This document shows positions 1 to 6,605 of a DNA stretch of 9,941 nt, one piece after another. Under the pieces are notes generated by a model. It searched no databases. It saw nothing but the letters and a program-made list of their open reading frames with translations, and was not told the origin of the DNA. The translations under genes and the position numbers were made by a program. Numbering within the stretch: the stretch's first letter is position 1; the number at the start of each line of letters is the position of its first letter. The stretch is taken from the NCBI GenBank assembly GCA_934486455.1, contig CAKSPR010000053.1, positions 1-9,941 of the forward strand, given 5' to 3'. This DNA is from an uncultured Eubacteriales bacterium (GTDB lineage: Bacteria > Bacillota > Clostridia > Oscillospirales > Acutalibacteraceae).

Positions 1-61
1 TTGGTAGAGCGCTGCGTTCGGGACGCAGTGGCCGCAGGTTCGAATCCTGTCATCTCGACCA
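1..61 (+). tRNA. tRNA-Pro (anticodon CGG), 5' end cut by the window edge
   Basis: This is the 3' part of a tRNA gene. The visible parts are the D-loop/D-stem remainder, an anticodon stem CTGCG/CGCAG enclosing the loop TTCGGGA (anticodon CGG, proline), a T arm GCAGG-TTCGAAT-CCTGT, the 3' acceptor strand CATCTCG, discriminator A and an encoded CCA ending at 61. Roughly the first 16 nt (5' acceptor strand and start of the D arm) lie outside the window, so the acceptor pairing cannot be checked. Confidence 0.95.
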
Positions 62-65
62 AAAA

Positions 66-102
66 AACAGCGGTTTTCGGTAGAGGGCCGTTGTTTCTTT
101 TT
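66..102 (+). terminator. Rho-independent terminator of the tRNA-Pro gene
   Basis: The arm AACAGCGG (66-73) pairs with CCGTTGTT (88-95) with one G-U pair. The stem runs into a T-rich stretch (91-102). It starts 5 nt after the CCA end, as expected for a tRNA transcript terminator. Confidence 0.8.
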
Positions 103-246
103 GTTTTCCTTGTTTTCGTTTTCTTTGTTTTTGGATTGTCTTTCACATAAGACGCAGCACGGTATCGGCAGCTCCGTGCGGTATGGCTTTTGACTGAAAA
201 TGATGTCGGAGACACCTGCACGGCAAAACGGTTATTGTCTCGGGCA
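103..246. other. Gene-free stretch with inverted repeats
   Basis: I see no credible coding region here. The first part (103-140) is very T-rich. Two simple inverted repeats follow: GCACGG (157-162) with CCGTGC (174-179), and GAGACA (209-214) with TGTCTC (236-241). With the terminator hairpin at 247-292 they could form a three-hairpin transcript on the plus strand, but I find no convincing promoter for it. This could equally be the trailing region of the minus-strand lipoylation operon. Confidence 0.4.
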
Positions 247-299
247 GCAAATAATTCCGACGGTCGGAGTATTTTCGACAATCGGAATTTGCGTTTTTT
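247..299 (+). terminator. Strong hairpin plus T-run, possibly bidirectional
   Basis: AATTCCGA (253-260) pairs with TCGGAATT (282-289). The stem extends outward by GCA (247-249) with TGC (290-292) across a small bulge, and an inner stem GTCG/CGAC (263-266, 276-279) can form. TTTTTT follows at 294-299. The T-run marks it as a plus-strand terminator. On the minus strand only a weak TTATTT-like tail follows, so it may partly serve the lplA operon too. A weaker hairpin GCGC-CCTAAA-GCGC (323-336) lies just after the minus-strand lplA stop. Confidence 0.65.
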
Positions 300-341
300 C
301 ATATTAAAGGAAAGGATTTTAAGCGCCCTAAAGCGCAGGAG

Positions 342-1322
342 TCAGTCGGAAATGAGGGCGGCAATCTCTTCGACCGATATGTTGTATATCTTTCCCTCTA
401 TGCCGCCGCCTTTAAGCCGCTCAAGCACCGACTGTCTGTCATATCTGCATCCGACCAGCGTATCGCATATTTCCTTTTCCGAAAGGGTGGAAAAGAAGTC
501 TCCGAAAACGGCGGCCGACTCGATAAGCCCTTTTTTTATGTCCAGCTTAAACTGTATCTTTCCGCCGTCAAAACGGCCTGTGCGCTCGATGTTGAACTTT
601 GGATTTTTTCCGTAGATATAATCCCACGCCGCAAGCTCGGTATCTCTTATGGCTTTTATGCGTTTTTTGTCCTCATCGGTCAGCACATAGGTTTTGTCGC
701 TTGAGTGCATTATGTTTTTAACCATAACGCTCTTGAACTGCTCGGGAGAAACGCTTTGACAAAGGTGATCGAAAATGTTGGTCACCCTATCTCTGACCGA
801 TTTTATGCTTTTGGATATTATTTTATAATCGTCCACCGTTGTGGAGGCCACCATCTGCTCGATGTCGGTGGAAAAGAGCAATGATCCGTGATGAACAACG
901 CTGTCGCAAAGGCGGTATTGGGCATTTCCCGAAAACTTTTTCCCGTCGATGGTCAGGTCGTTGCGGCCGTTAAAGGCGGCCTCGACCCCAAGGCTTTTAA
1001 GGGCGTCGATGACCGGGGCGATGTATTCGTGGAACTCAATTCCCCTTGCATTTTTGTGTTCTATAAATGAAAATTGCCATCCTCCCATATCGGTATAGAT
1101 GGTTCCCCCTCCCGAAAAGCGGCGGGATACGGTTATTCCGTGCGCCTTTGCATAGGGAAGGTTTATCTCCTCGGCCACATTCTGATATTTTCCCACCATG
1201 AGAGTGGGGGTGGTGCGCCAAAAGAGAAAGACCGTTTCGGGAAGGGTCTTTTCCTTGGCAAAATAATATTCTATTGCGAAATTTTCAAAAACATCGGTGG
1301 AGCCGGTCTCAATATAGATCAT
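342..1322 (-). CDS. lplA: Lipoate--protein ligase A family protein (divergent copy, last gene of operon)
   Basis: A 326-residue LplA-type protein. The family uses ATP to form lipoyl- or octanoyl-AMP and moves the acyl group to a lysine of a lipoyl domain in the cytoplasm. Visible are the N-terminal catalytic domain with RRFSGGGTIYTD (67-78), the catalytic-lysine segment GKKFSGNAQ (lysine 129) and VHHGSLLF (143-150), then a C-terminal accessory domain with the family's W-x-YGKNPKF-like stretch near 233-243. Having both domains makes it ligase-like rather than a LipB/LipM octanoyltransferase. Several usually conserved positions differ: YTDMGG where the family has YHDLGN, and RTTP where NxP is usual. 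The ATG at 1322 follows a GGAGGG ribosome site that lies inside the end of lipA; the two genes overlap by 14 nt. Family assignment is firm; substrate (lipoate or octanoate, and which carrier) is open. Confidence 0.93.
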   Translation of the reverse strand: MIYIETGSTDVFENFAIEYYFAKEKTLPETVFLFWRTTPTLMVGKYQNVAEEINLPYAKAHGITVSRRFSGGGTIYTDMGGWQFSFIEHKNARGIEFHEYIAPVIDALKSLGVEAAFNGRNDLTIDGKKFSGNAQYRLCDSVVHHGSLLFSTDIEQMVASTTVDDYKIISKSIKSVRDRVTNIFDHLCQSVSPEQFKSVMVKNIMHSSDKTYVLTDEDKKRIKAIRDTELAAWDYIYGKNPKFNIERTGRFDGGKIQFKLDIKKGLIESAAVFGDFFSTLSEKEICDTLVGCRYDRQSVLERLKGGGIEGKIYNISVEEIAALISD

Positions 1323-2169
1323 TTACGCCCTCCAAAACCTCCCATGCCCGATACGAGCTTCTGGCAAGAGGCGCCGAAGCCACATGGCGAAACCCCTTTT
1401 CGAGGGCGATTTTTTTGTATCTCGCAAAATCCTCGGGGGTCGCATAACGGTCAAGGGGATAATGCTCCTTTGTGGGCTGAAGATACTGGCCGATGGTTAA
1501 AATGTCACAGCCGGTGGCAAGGATGTCGTCTAAAAGAGAGTTTATCTGCTCTTCGGTCTCCCCAAGACCCACCATAAAGCCCGTTTTGGTAACAAGGGTC
1601 TTGTCCTTTTGCTTGAAATATCTAAGCACATTAAGCGATCGCTCGTAATCGGCCTGAGGTCTGACCGCCTTCTGCAGCTCCTTCACCGTTTCGACGTTAT
1701 GATTGATAACATCGGGATGAACATCGGCAATGATGTCAAGAGCGTCGGTATTCATCTTCATGTCGGAAATGAGGGTTTCCACCGTTGCACCGGGACAGAT
1801 CTTTCTTATGGCCCTTACCGTTTTTGCAAAATGCTCGGCTCCCCCGTCGGCAAGATCGTCGCGGGTGGAGCAGGTCAGCACCACATGGCGAAGCCCCAGC
1901 TTTTTTGCCGCTCTGGCCACATTTTCCGGCTCGTTTTCATCAGGCGGAAGCGGCCTTCCGGTGGTGACATTGCAGAATTTGCAATTGCGGGTGCATATGT
2001 TTCCGAGTATCATAAATGTGGCGGTGTGCTTTTTATAGCATTCTCCGAGATTGGGGCAGTTGGCCTCCTTGCAGACGGTGTTAAGCCCCATGTCCCGCAT
2101 TATTTCGGCCACCTCGTTAACCGCGTCGCCGTTGTATCTGACCTTTAACCAGTCGGGTTTTCTTTCCAT
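1309..2169 (-). CDS. lipA: Lipoyl synthase (LipA)
   Basis: A radical SAM enzyme of 286 residues that inserts two sulfur atoms at C6 and C8 of an octanoyl chain bound to a lipoyl domain. The auxiliary [4Fe-4S] cluster motif is CKEANCPNLGEC (C33, C38, C44), the radical SAM motif is CTRNCKFC (C59, C63, C66), and the C-terminal RSSY signature, whose serine binds the auxiliary cluster, is at 270-273. All expected ligands are present and the length is normal to slightly short for the family. The ATG at 2169 lies 14 nt after the lipoyl-domain gene; its ribosome site TAAGGA overlaps that gene's TAA stop, which suggests coupled translation. Downstream, its last codons overlap the start of the second lplA. 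The position directly after a stand-alone lipoyl domain suggests that domain is a substrate (inference). Confidence 0.97.
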   Translation of the reverse strand: MERKPDWLKVRYNGDAVNEVAEIMRDMGLNTVCKEANCPNLGECYKKHTATFMILGNICTRNCKFCNVTTGRPLPPDENEPENVARAAKKLGLRHVVLTCSTRDDLADGGAEHFAKTVRAIRKICPGATVETLISDMKMNTDALDIIADVHPDVINHNVETVKELQKAVRPQADYERSLNVLRYFKQKDKTLVTKTGFMVGLGETEEQINSLLDDILATGCDILTIGQYLQPTKEHYPLDRYATPEDFARYKKIALEKGFRHVASAPLARSSYRAWEVLEGVNDLY

Positions 2170-2183
2170 AATAAATTCAGTCC

Positions 2184-2423
2184 TTACTCGGTTTTAAAAA
2201 GACCAACGGCCTTGCCCACATCAACGGTATCGCCCTCTTCAAAGAGCTGCTTTTCAAGCACGCCGTCCTCGGTGGCCTCGATCTGATTGACCACCTTATC
2301 GGTTTCGATTTCAAAGATAGGCTCGCCTTTTTTAACGGCGTCCCCTTCTTCTTTAAGCCACGCACAAAGCACGCCGTCCTTCATTTCCGGGCGAAGCTTT
2401 GGCATTTTTATTTCCTTTTCCAT
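2184..2423 (-). CDS. Free-standing lipoyl (biotin/lipoyl-attachment) domain protein
   Basis: A 79-residue protein that consists of one complete lipoyl domain of the 2-oxoacid dehydrogenase E2 type. It starts with KMPKLRPEM near residue 6, has the modification hairpin EIETDKVV with K43 as the predicted lipoyl-lysine, and ends with the mirrored half-motif EEGDTVDVGKAVG (62-74). It is E2-like rather than GcvH-like. The hinge, peripheral-subunit-binding domain and acyltransferase core of an E2 are absent: the reading frame stops right after the domain and lipA begins 14 nt later. The lysine context TDK fits lipoylation rather than biotinylation (biotin domains usually have MKM). An AAAGGA ribosome site lies 9 nt before the ATG. 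Its position between lplA and lipA points to a dedicated lipoyl carrier or a separate lipoyl subunit of an enzyme encoded elsewhere (inference). Confidence 0.92.
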   Translation of the reverse strand: MEKEIKMPKLRPEMKDGVLCAWLKEEGDAVKKGEPIFEIETDKVVNQIEATEDGVLEKQLFEEGDTVDVGKAVGLFKTE

Positions 2424-2520
2424 ATTTTCAAATCCTTTCGGTTTTTTGCTTTTGGCGGCCGTGTCGCCGTGTCGGCCCGCTTCAGGGGCAAGGCCGATGC
2501 TTATACAACAAGCATTTTTG
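2424..2520 (-). other. Intercistronic spacer with two small hairpins
   Basis: This is the largest gap in the lipoylation operon. It contains ATGCTT/AAGCAT (2497-2502 and 2510-2515) just after the first lplA stop and GGCCG/CGGCC (2457-2461 and 2473-2477) with a repeated GTGTCG in the loop. Neither is followed by a T-run on the minus strand, so they look like processing or mRNA-stability elements rather than terminators. I see no clear internal promoter. Confidence 0.4.
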
Positions 2521-3453
2521 CTACACGAGATATTTTATCAAATCGTCGCTTCCGCAAAGAGCGGACGAGATTTTTCTCAGATTTTCAAGGGCTATGCTCT
2601 GCCCCGCAAGGTCGACCCTGCCGTTTTCGATATGCTCGCAAATTATAAGTCCTTCGGTAATATACCCCTTTTTTGCCGAATATTCAACCGTAATTTCCTC
2701 CCCGTTAAAAAAATCCCGTTTTTTAAAATTAAAGGAGGGGGTCTTGCCGTATGTCCAGTCGTCGCTGTGATATTTTTGTGAGCACAGGGTATTTATACTT
2801 TCAATATCCTCATCCGAAAGCCGCTCGACTGCCGCGTTTTCGGCAACCGCATTTTTAAGATAGCGTTCAAATTCGCTTACCGTCATTTTTTCTTTAAGAT
2901 GTGCCGAAATGTTTGTCACCTTGCTGACCGTCGAAAGGGTGCCCTTTGTGTCAATGCTTTGATTTTTGGTTTTGGCGGTCAAACTATCCAGCAGAGATAG
3001 GTCGCAATCAAAAAGCAGAGTACCGTGGTGAAGCACCCTGCCCTTACAGGTGCGCTGGGCGCTTCCCGAAATTTTAAGCCCGTCTACGGCAATGTCGCAA
3101 ACACTGTTTTTATGGGCGTTTAAGCCGAGGGCGCATAAAGCATTTATCACAGGGTCTAAAAATCGGTCATAGCTTAGATTTCGGTCGCTGTCGGAAATAA
3201 AGGTGTAGTTTATATTTCCGAGGTCGTGATAGACCGTTCCCCCGCCGGTCATTCTTCGGACGACGGGAATATTTTTATCAAAAAGCTTTAAAATGTCGAC
3301 CTCACGGTAGATATTCTGATTTTGCCCCACAATAACCGCCGGAGAGTTTTGCCAGGTGAAAAAAATATTGTCACTCTGAAAATGCTCGAAAACATATTGC
3401 TCAAAGGCTTGGTTGAAAAACGGGTCTGTACGGCGATTTTCAAAGGTTATCAT
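2521..3453 (-). CDS. lplA: Lipoate--protein ligase A (canonical copy, first gene of operon)
   Basis: A 310-residue LplA-type ligase that activates lipoate (or octanoate) with ATP and attaches it to lipoyl domains. The catalytic domain has RRMTGGGTVYHDLGN (66-80), the catalytic-lysine segment DGLKISGSAQ (lysine 127) and LHHGTLLF (141-148). A C-terminal accessory domain follows, with W-TYGKTPSF near 233-241. Unlike the other copy in this operon, it keeps the usual YHDLGN and VGxNQN elements, so it is the better candidate for a standard ligase. The ATG at 3453 has a modest GGGGAAG ribosome site. It is the promoter-proximal gene of the four-gene set and is divergent from asnS. It is clearly a distant paralogue of the downstream copy and not a recent duplicate, since alignment outside the motifs is poor. 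Confidence 0.94.
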   Translation of the reverse strand: MITFENRRTDPFFNQAFEQYVFEHFQSDNIFFTWQNSPAVIVGQNQNIYREVDILKLFDKNIPVVRRMTGGGTVYHDLGNINYTFISDSDRNLSYDRFLDPVINALCALGLNAHKNSVCDIAVDGLKISGSAQRTCKGRVLHHGTLLFDCDLSLLDSLTAKTKNQSIDTKGTLSTVSKVTNISAHLKEKMTVSEFERYLKNAVAENAAVERLSDEDIESINTLCSQKYHSDDWTYGKTPSFNFKKRDFFNGEEITVEYSAKKGYITEGLIICEHIENGRVDLAGQSIALENLRKISSALCGSDDLIKYLV

Positions 3454-3485
3454 TTTTTCACTTCCCCAATTAGGCCTTTTCGGCT

Positions 3486-3514
3486 ATTTTAACACAGCTC
3501 CTCCGTTTTTTCAA
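3486..3514 (-). promoter_or_regulatory. Sigma-A promoter of the lipoylation operon
   Basis: On the minus strand TTGAAA (3514-3509), a 17-nt spacer and TAAAAT (3491-3486) match the consensus at 5 of 6 positions each. The predicted start site is about 25 nt before the lplA ATG, leaving a short leader without room for a riboswitch. Confidence 0.7.
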
Positions 3515-3566
3515 GTTTTGCATACCAAAGAGTCAAAAAAAACATAGCCAAATTGAAAATTGGGTA

Positions 3567-3595
3567 TTGTTATATGATTGCACTTGATATATAAT
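3567..3595 (+). promoter_or_regulatory. Sigma-A promoter of asnS
   Basis: TTGTTA (3567-3572), a 17-nt spacer and a perfect TATAAT (3590-3595). The leader to the asnS ATG is only about 35-40 nt, too short for a T-box, so expression is not under tRNA-sensing T-box control from this promoter. Confidence 0.75.
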
Positions 3596-3638
3596 AAGTT
3601 GATAACAAGAGACATAATTATGAATTGGAGATATATTT

Positions 3639-5033
3639 ATGGAAAGATGTGAACTTAAAACTCTGCTGTCCGACTATACCTCTTTCGATCAAAAGCAGGT
3701 GGTTGTATCGGGCTGGGCAAGAACCGTGCGCGACTCCAAAACCATCGGTTTTATCGAGCTTAACGACGGCAGCTCCTTCAAATGCGTCCAAATCGTTTTT
3801 GAGGACGGAAGGGTCGGCAACTTTAAGGAGATCGCAAAGCTCAACGTTGGCGCCGCAGTGACCGTTAAAGGCACCGTTGTGCTCACTCCCGAGATGCGCC
3901 AGCCCTTTGAAATTCACGCAGACGAAATAACCGTTGAGGGAGCCTCCACCCCCGACTATCCCCTTCAGAAAAAGCGCCACAGCGTTGAGTTTCTCCGCTC
4001 GATAGCTCATCTTCGTCCCCGCACCAATCTTTTCAATGCCGTTTTCCGCGTGCGTTCGGAATGTGCCTTTGCCATTCACGAATTTTTCCATTCTCAGGGC
4101 TTTGTTTACGCCCACACTCCCCTCATCACCGGCAGCGACTGCGAAGGCGCCGGAGAGATGTTCAGAGTGACCACCCTCGACCCCGAGGATCCTCCGAGAA
4201 CCGAGGACGGAAGGGTTGATTTTTCAAAGGACTTTTTCGGAAAGCCCACCTCCCTTACCGTGTCGGGTCAGCTTTCGGCCGAATGTATGGCCATGGCCTT
4301 CGGAAAGGTATATACCTTCGGCCCCACCTTCCGTGCCGAGGAAAGCTTTACCAACCGCCACGCCGCCGAGTTTTGGATGATCGAGCCGGAAATGGCCTTT
4401 TTCGATTTGAAGGACGATATGAAGCTGGCCGAGGCCATGATAAAGCACATCATCAACCACATCTTAAAAACCTGTCCCGACGAAATGCAGTTTTTCAACA
4501 GCTTTGTGGACAAGGGACTGCTCGAGCGTCTTGAGTTTGTCAGAAGCTCGGATTTCGGCTGCGTCACATACACCGAGGCTGTGGAAATCCTCGAAAAGCA
4601 CAACGATGAATTCGACTATCCCGTAAGCTGGGGCGTCGATCTCCAGACCGAGCACGAGAGATACCTCACCGAGAAAATTTACAAAAAGCCCCTCTTTGTC
4701 ATCGACTATCCCAAGGACATAAAGGCCTTCTACATGCGCCAAAACGACGATGGAAAAACCGTTGCCGCAATGGACTGCCTGGTTCCCGGAGTGGGCGAAA
4801 TAATCGGCGGAAGCCAGAGAGAGGAACGCCTCGACATGCTGACCGCACGCATTAAAGAGCTCGGCCTTAACCAAGAGGACTATTGGTGGTATCTCGACCT
4901 TCGCAAATACGGCGGGGTCAAGCATTCCGGCTTCGGTCTCGGATTTGAGCGCATAATCATGTATATCACCGGCGTTCAGAACATTCGCGATGTTCTCCCC
5001 TTCCCGAGAACCACGGGCAGCGCGGAATTCTGA
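3639..5033 (+). CDS. asnS: Asparagine--tRNA ligase (AsnRS)
   Basis: A 464-residue class IIb aminoacyl-tRNA synthetase that charges tRNA-Asn with asparagine in the cytoplasm. The N-terminal OB-fold anticodon-binding domain (about 18-100) contains GWARTVRDSKTIGFIELNDG. The catalytic core carries motif 2, FGPTFRAEESFTNRHAAEFWM (227-247), and motif 3, GFGLGFERIIMY (431-442), followed by the AsnRS-type ending NIRDVLPFPR. The EFWMIEPEMAF stretch and PFPR ending favour AsnRS over AspRS. The length is standard. The ATG at 3639 has a GGAG ribosome site 8 nt upstream. An aspartate aminotransferase gene follows after 76 nt with no terminator between, so the two are probably co-transcribed. Presence of AsnRS means this organism charges Asn directly, at least in part; whether a GatCAB route also exists cannot be told from here. 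Confidence 0.97.
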   Translation: MERCELKTLLSDYTSFDQKQVVVSGWARTVRDSKTIGFIELNDGSSFKCVQIVFEDGRVGNFKEIAKLNVGAAVTVKGTVVLTPEMRQPFEIHADEITVEGASTPDYPLQKKRHSVEFLRSIAHLRPRTNLFNAVFRVRSECAFAIHEFFHSQGFVYAHTPLITGSDCEGAGEMFRVTTLDPEDPPRTEDGRVDFSKDFFGKPTSLTVSGQLSAECMAMAFGKVYTFGPTFRAEESFTNRHAAEFWMIEPEMAFFDLKDDMKLAEAMIKHIINHILKTCPDEMQFFNSFVDKGLLERLEFVRSSDFGCVTYTEAVEILEKHNDEFDYPVSWGVDLQTEHERYLTEKIYKKPLFVIDYPKDIKAFYMRQNDDGKTVAAMDCLVPGVGEIIGGSQREERLDMLTARIKELGLNQEDYWWYLDLRKYGGVKHSGFGLGFERIIMYITGVQNIRDVLPFPRTTGSAEF

Positions 5034-5109
5034 TTTGCTTTATCTTCACACTATTTTTTGTTTTTTCGACTTTTTATGAGATTTTATTTTACCAAAGGAC
5101 TTGATTATA

Positions 5110-6378
5110 ATGTCGTTTAAGGATATGAGCAAGGAGCAGCTTGCCTCACTTAAAGAAGACCTCCAAAAGCAGTACGACGATTTTAAAAGCAGAAACTTAA
5201 ACCTTGACATGTCAAGAGGAAAGCCCTCTGCCGAACAGCTTGACCTTTCGACAGGTCTTTGCGACTGTGTCGACTATGTTACTTACAGTAAAAACGGCGG
5301 CATAGATTGCCGCAACTACGGCTGTATCGACGGTCTGCCCGAGGTTCGTCAGATGTTTGCCGATATGCTGGGCGTTAATGCCGACGATGTCATTTTGGGC
5401 GGAAATTCCTCCCTTAATGTCATGTTCGACTGTATTTCCCAGGGCTATACCCACGGCTTCGGCGACACCCCCTGGTGCAAGCAGGAAAAAATCAAATTTC
5501 TCTGCCCCTCCCCCGGCTATGACCGCCATTTCTGCGTGACAGAGTATTTCGGCTTTGAACTTATAACCGTTAAAATGACCGAGCAAGGCCCCGATATGGA
5601 CGAGGTCGAGGAGCTTGTTAAAGACCCCGCGGTCAAGGGGATTTGGTGTGTTCCGAAATACTCCAATCCCACCGGCATCACCTATTCCGACGAAACCGTC
5701 CGCCGCTTTGCCGCCCTTAAACCGGCCGCAAGGGATTTCAGAATTTTCTGGGACAATGCCTATGCCGTTCACGACCTTTACGACGACCGCAAAGACACCC
5801 TTTTAAACCTTGCAAAGGAATGTGAAAAGACCGGCAACGAGGACATCTATTTTATGTTTGCCTCGACCTCCAAGATCGCCTATCCCGGAAGCGGCGTTTC
5901 GGCCGTCGCCTGCTCCCGAAACAACAAAAAAATTCTGCTCAGCCGTCTTAAATATCAGACAATCGGCCCCGACAAGATGAATCAGCTGGGTCATCTCTGC
6001 TTTTTCAAAAACACCAAAGGTATCCTCGACCACATGAGGCTCCATGCTTCCAAGCTCCGCCCGAGATTTGAGGTCGTTTTAAATCACCTTAAAAACGACC
6101 TTTCCGATGATGATATTATAACCTACACCGCTCCGAACGGCGGCTATTTCATCAGCGTTGACCTTAACTACGGCTGCGCCAAAGAGGTAGTTTCCCTTTG
6201 CGAGCAGGCCGGCGTAAGGCTGACCGACGCAGGCGCCACCTTCCCCTACGGAAAGGATCCCGAAAACAAAAACATCCGTCTTTCCCCCTCCTTCCCGCCG
6301 GTTGAGGAGCTTGACCTTGCCATGCAGCTTTTTACCCTTTGCTGCAAGCTTGCCACCGCCGAAAAGCTTCTCGGCTGA
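5110..6378 (+). CDS. Aspartate aminotransferase, type Ic (PLP fold type I)
   Basis: A 422-residue PLP enzyme resembling the type Ic aspartate aminotransferases (Pfam Asp_aminotransf family), which exchange the amino group between aspartate and 2-oxoglutarate. Visible are the substrate/cofactor segment LDMSRGKPS near the N terminus, the GGNSS phosphate-binding stretch (about 97-101), YSNPTG with the PLP-contacting Asn (about 185-190), DNAYAVHD with the cofactor Asp (215), and STSK with the predicted Schiff-base lysine 255. IRLSPSFPP near the end supplies the carboxylate-binding arginine. I chose ATG 5110 because AAAGGA (5094-5099) lies 10 nt before it; an in-frame TTG at 5101 is only 1 nt from that site. 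Its place behind asnS fits a supply route of aspartate toward asparagine. The exact amino acid used is inferred from family only. Confidence 0.9.
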   Translation: MSFKDMSKEQLASLKEDLQKQYDDFKSRNLNLDMSRGKPSAEQLDLSTGLCDCVDYVTYSKNGGIDCRNYGCIDGLPEVRQMFADMLGVNADDVILGGNSSLNVMFDCISQGYTHGFGDTPWCKQEKIKFLCPSPGYDRHFCVTEYFGFELITVKMTEQGPDMDEVEELVKDPAVKGIWCVPKYSNPTGITYSDETVRRFAALKPAARDFRIFWDNAYAVHDLYDDRKDTLLNLAKECEKTGNEDIYFMFASTSKIAYPGSGVSAVACSRNNKKILLSRLKYQTIGPDKMNQLGHLCFFKNTKGILDHMRLHASKLRPRFEVVLNHLKNDLSDDDIITYTAPNGGYFISVDLNYGCAKEVVSLCEQAGVRLTDAGATFPYGKDPENKNIRLSPSFPPVEELDLAMQLFTLCCKLATAEKLLG

Positions 6379-6443
6379 GCGAAAGCAACGGCGCTTTTGC
6401 AGGCAATTCGTAAAGAAAAAACGGCTTCTTCGGAAGCCGTTTT
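6379..6443 (+). terminator. Tandem hairpins ending the asnS-aminotransferase unit
   Basis: A first hairpin directly after the stop pairs GCGAAAGC (6379-6386) with GCTTTTGC (6393-6400), with one G-U pair. The second is a perfect 11-bp stem, AAAACGGCTTC (6418-6428) with GAAGCCGTTTT (6433-6443), closed by a cUUCGg tetraloop and followed by A/T-rich sequence. Because it is symmetrical with an A-run on one side and a T-run on the other, the second can work in both directions. Confidence 0.88.
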
Positions 6444-6483
6444 AAATTTTAATCAACAGTATCCCACGGAACCGCAGAAGCTG

Positions 6484-6521
6484 AAAAAAAGACGACGGAG
6501 ATACTTCCCCGCCGCCTTTTT
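6484..6521 (-). terminator. Terminator of the zinc-ribbon gene
   Basis: Read on the minus strand, a 13-bp stem forms between positions 6521-6509 and 6498-6486, with two G-U pairs and a 10-nt loop, and it ends in seven Ts (6490-6484). On the plus strand those two pairs become A-C mismatches, so the element is oriented for minus-strand transcription. Confidence 0.8.
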
Positions 6522-6605
6522 AAACTGTTTTTTCAAAATAAACACAGAAGGTCTGCCTGCCGACAGTGCATTTCTCCGTGAAATCACTTTTGATCGGCAA
6601 AACGG

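Noticed and set aside
1..299. tRNA-Pro 3' end as an integration (att) site for a mobile element.
   Set aside because: I found no repeat of the tRNA 3' end elsewhere in the window and no integrase or phage-like gene.
1..302. Minus-strand open frame from ATG 302 running off the left edge (about 100 codons).
   Set aside because: It has no ribosome site, is Lys-rich because of the T-rich plus strand, and reads through the tRNA-Pro gene in antisense, giving the well-known spurious peptide of the type MTGFEPA. Not a gene.
190..615. Plus-strand open frame with TTG start overlapping the lplA 3' end.
   Set aside because: Mostly antisense to a clear LplA coding region; no ribosome site and no family resemblance; the terminator hairpin at 247-299 lies inside it.
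2177..2365. Alternative minus-strand open frame overlapping the lipoyl-domain gene.
   Set aside because: Shifted-frame shadow of the lipoyl domain; basic, low-information sequence without a ribosome site.
3596..3638. T-box or riboswitch leader for asnS.
   Set aside because: The leader from the predicted start site is only about 35-40 nt and has no T-box sequence or terminator hairpin.
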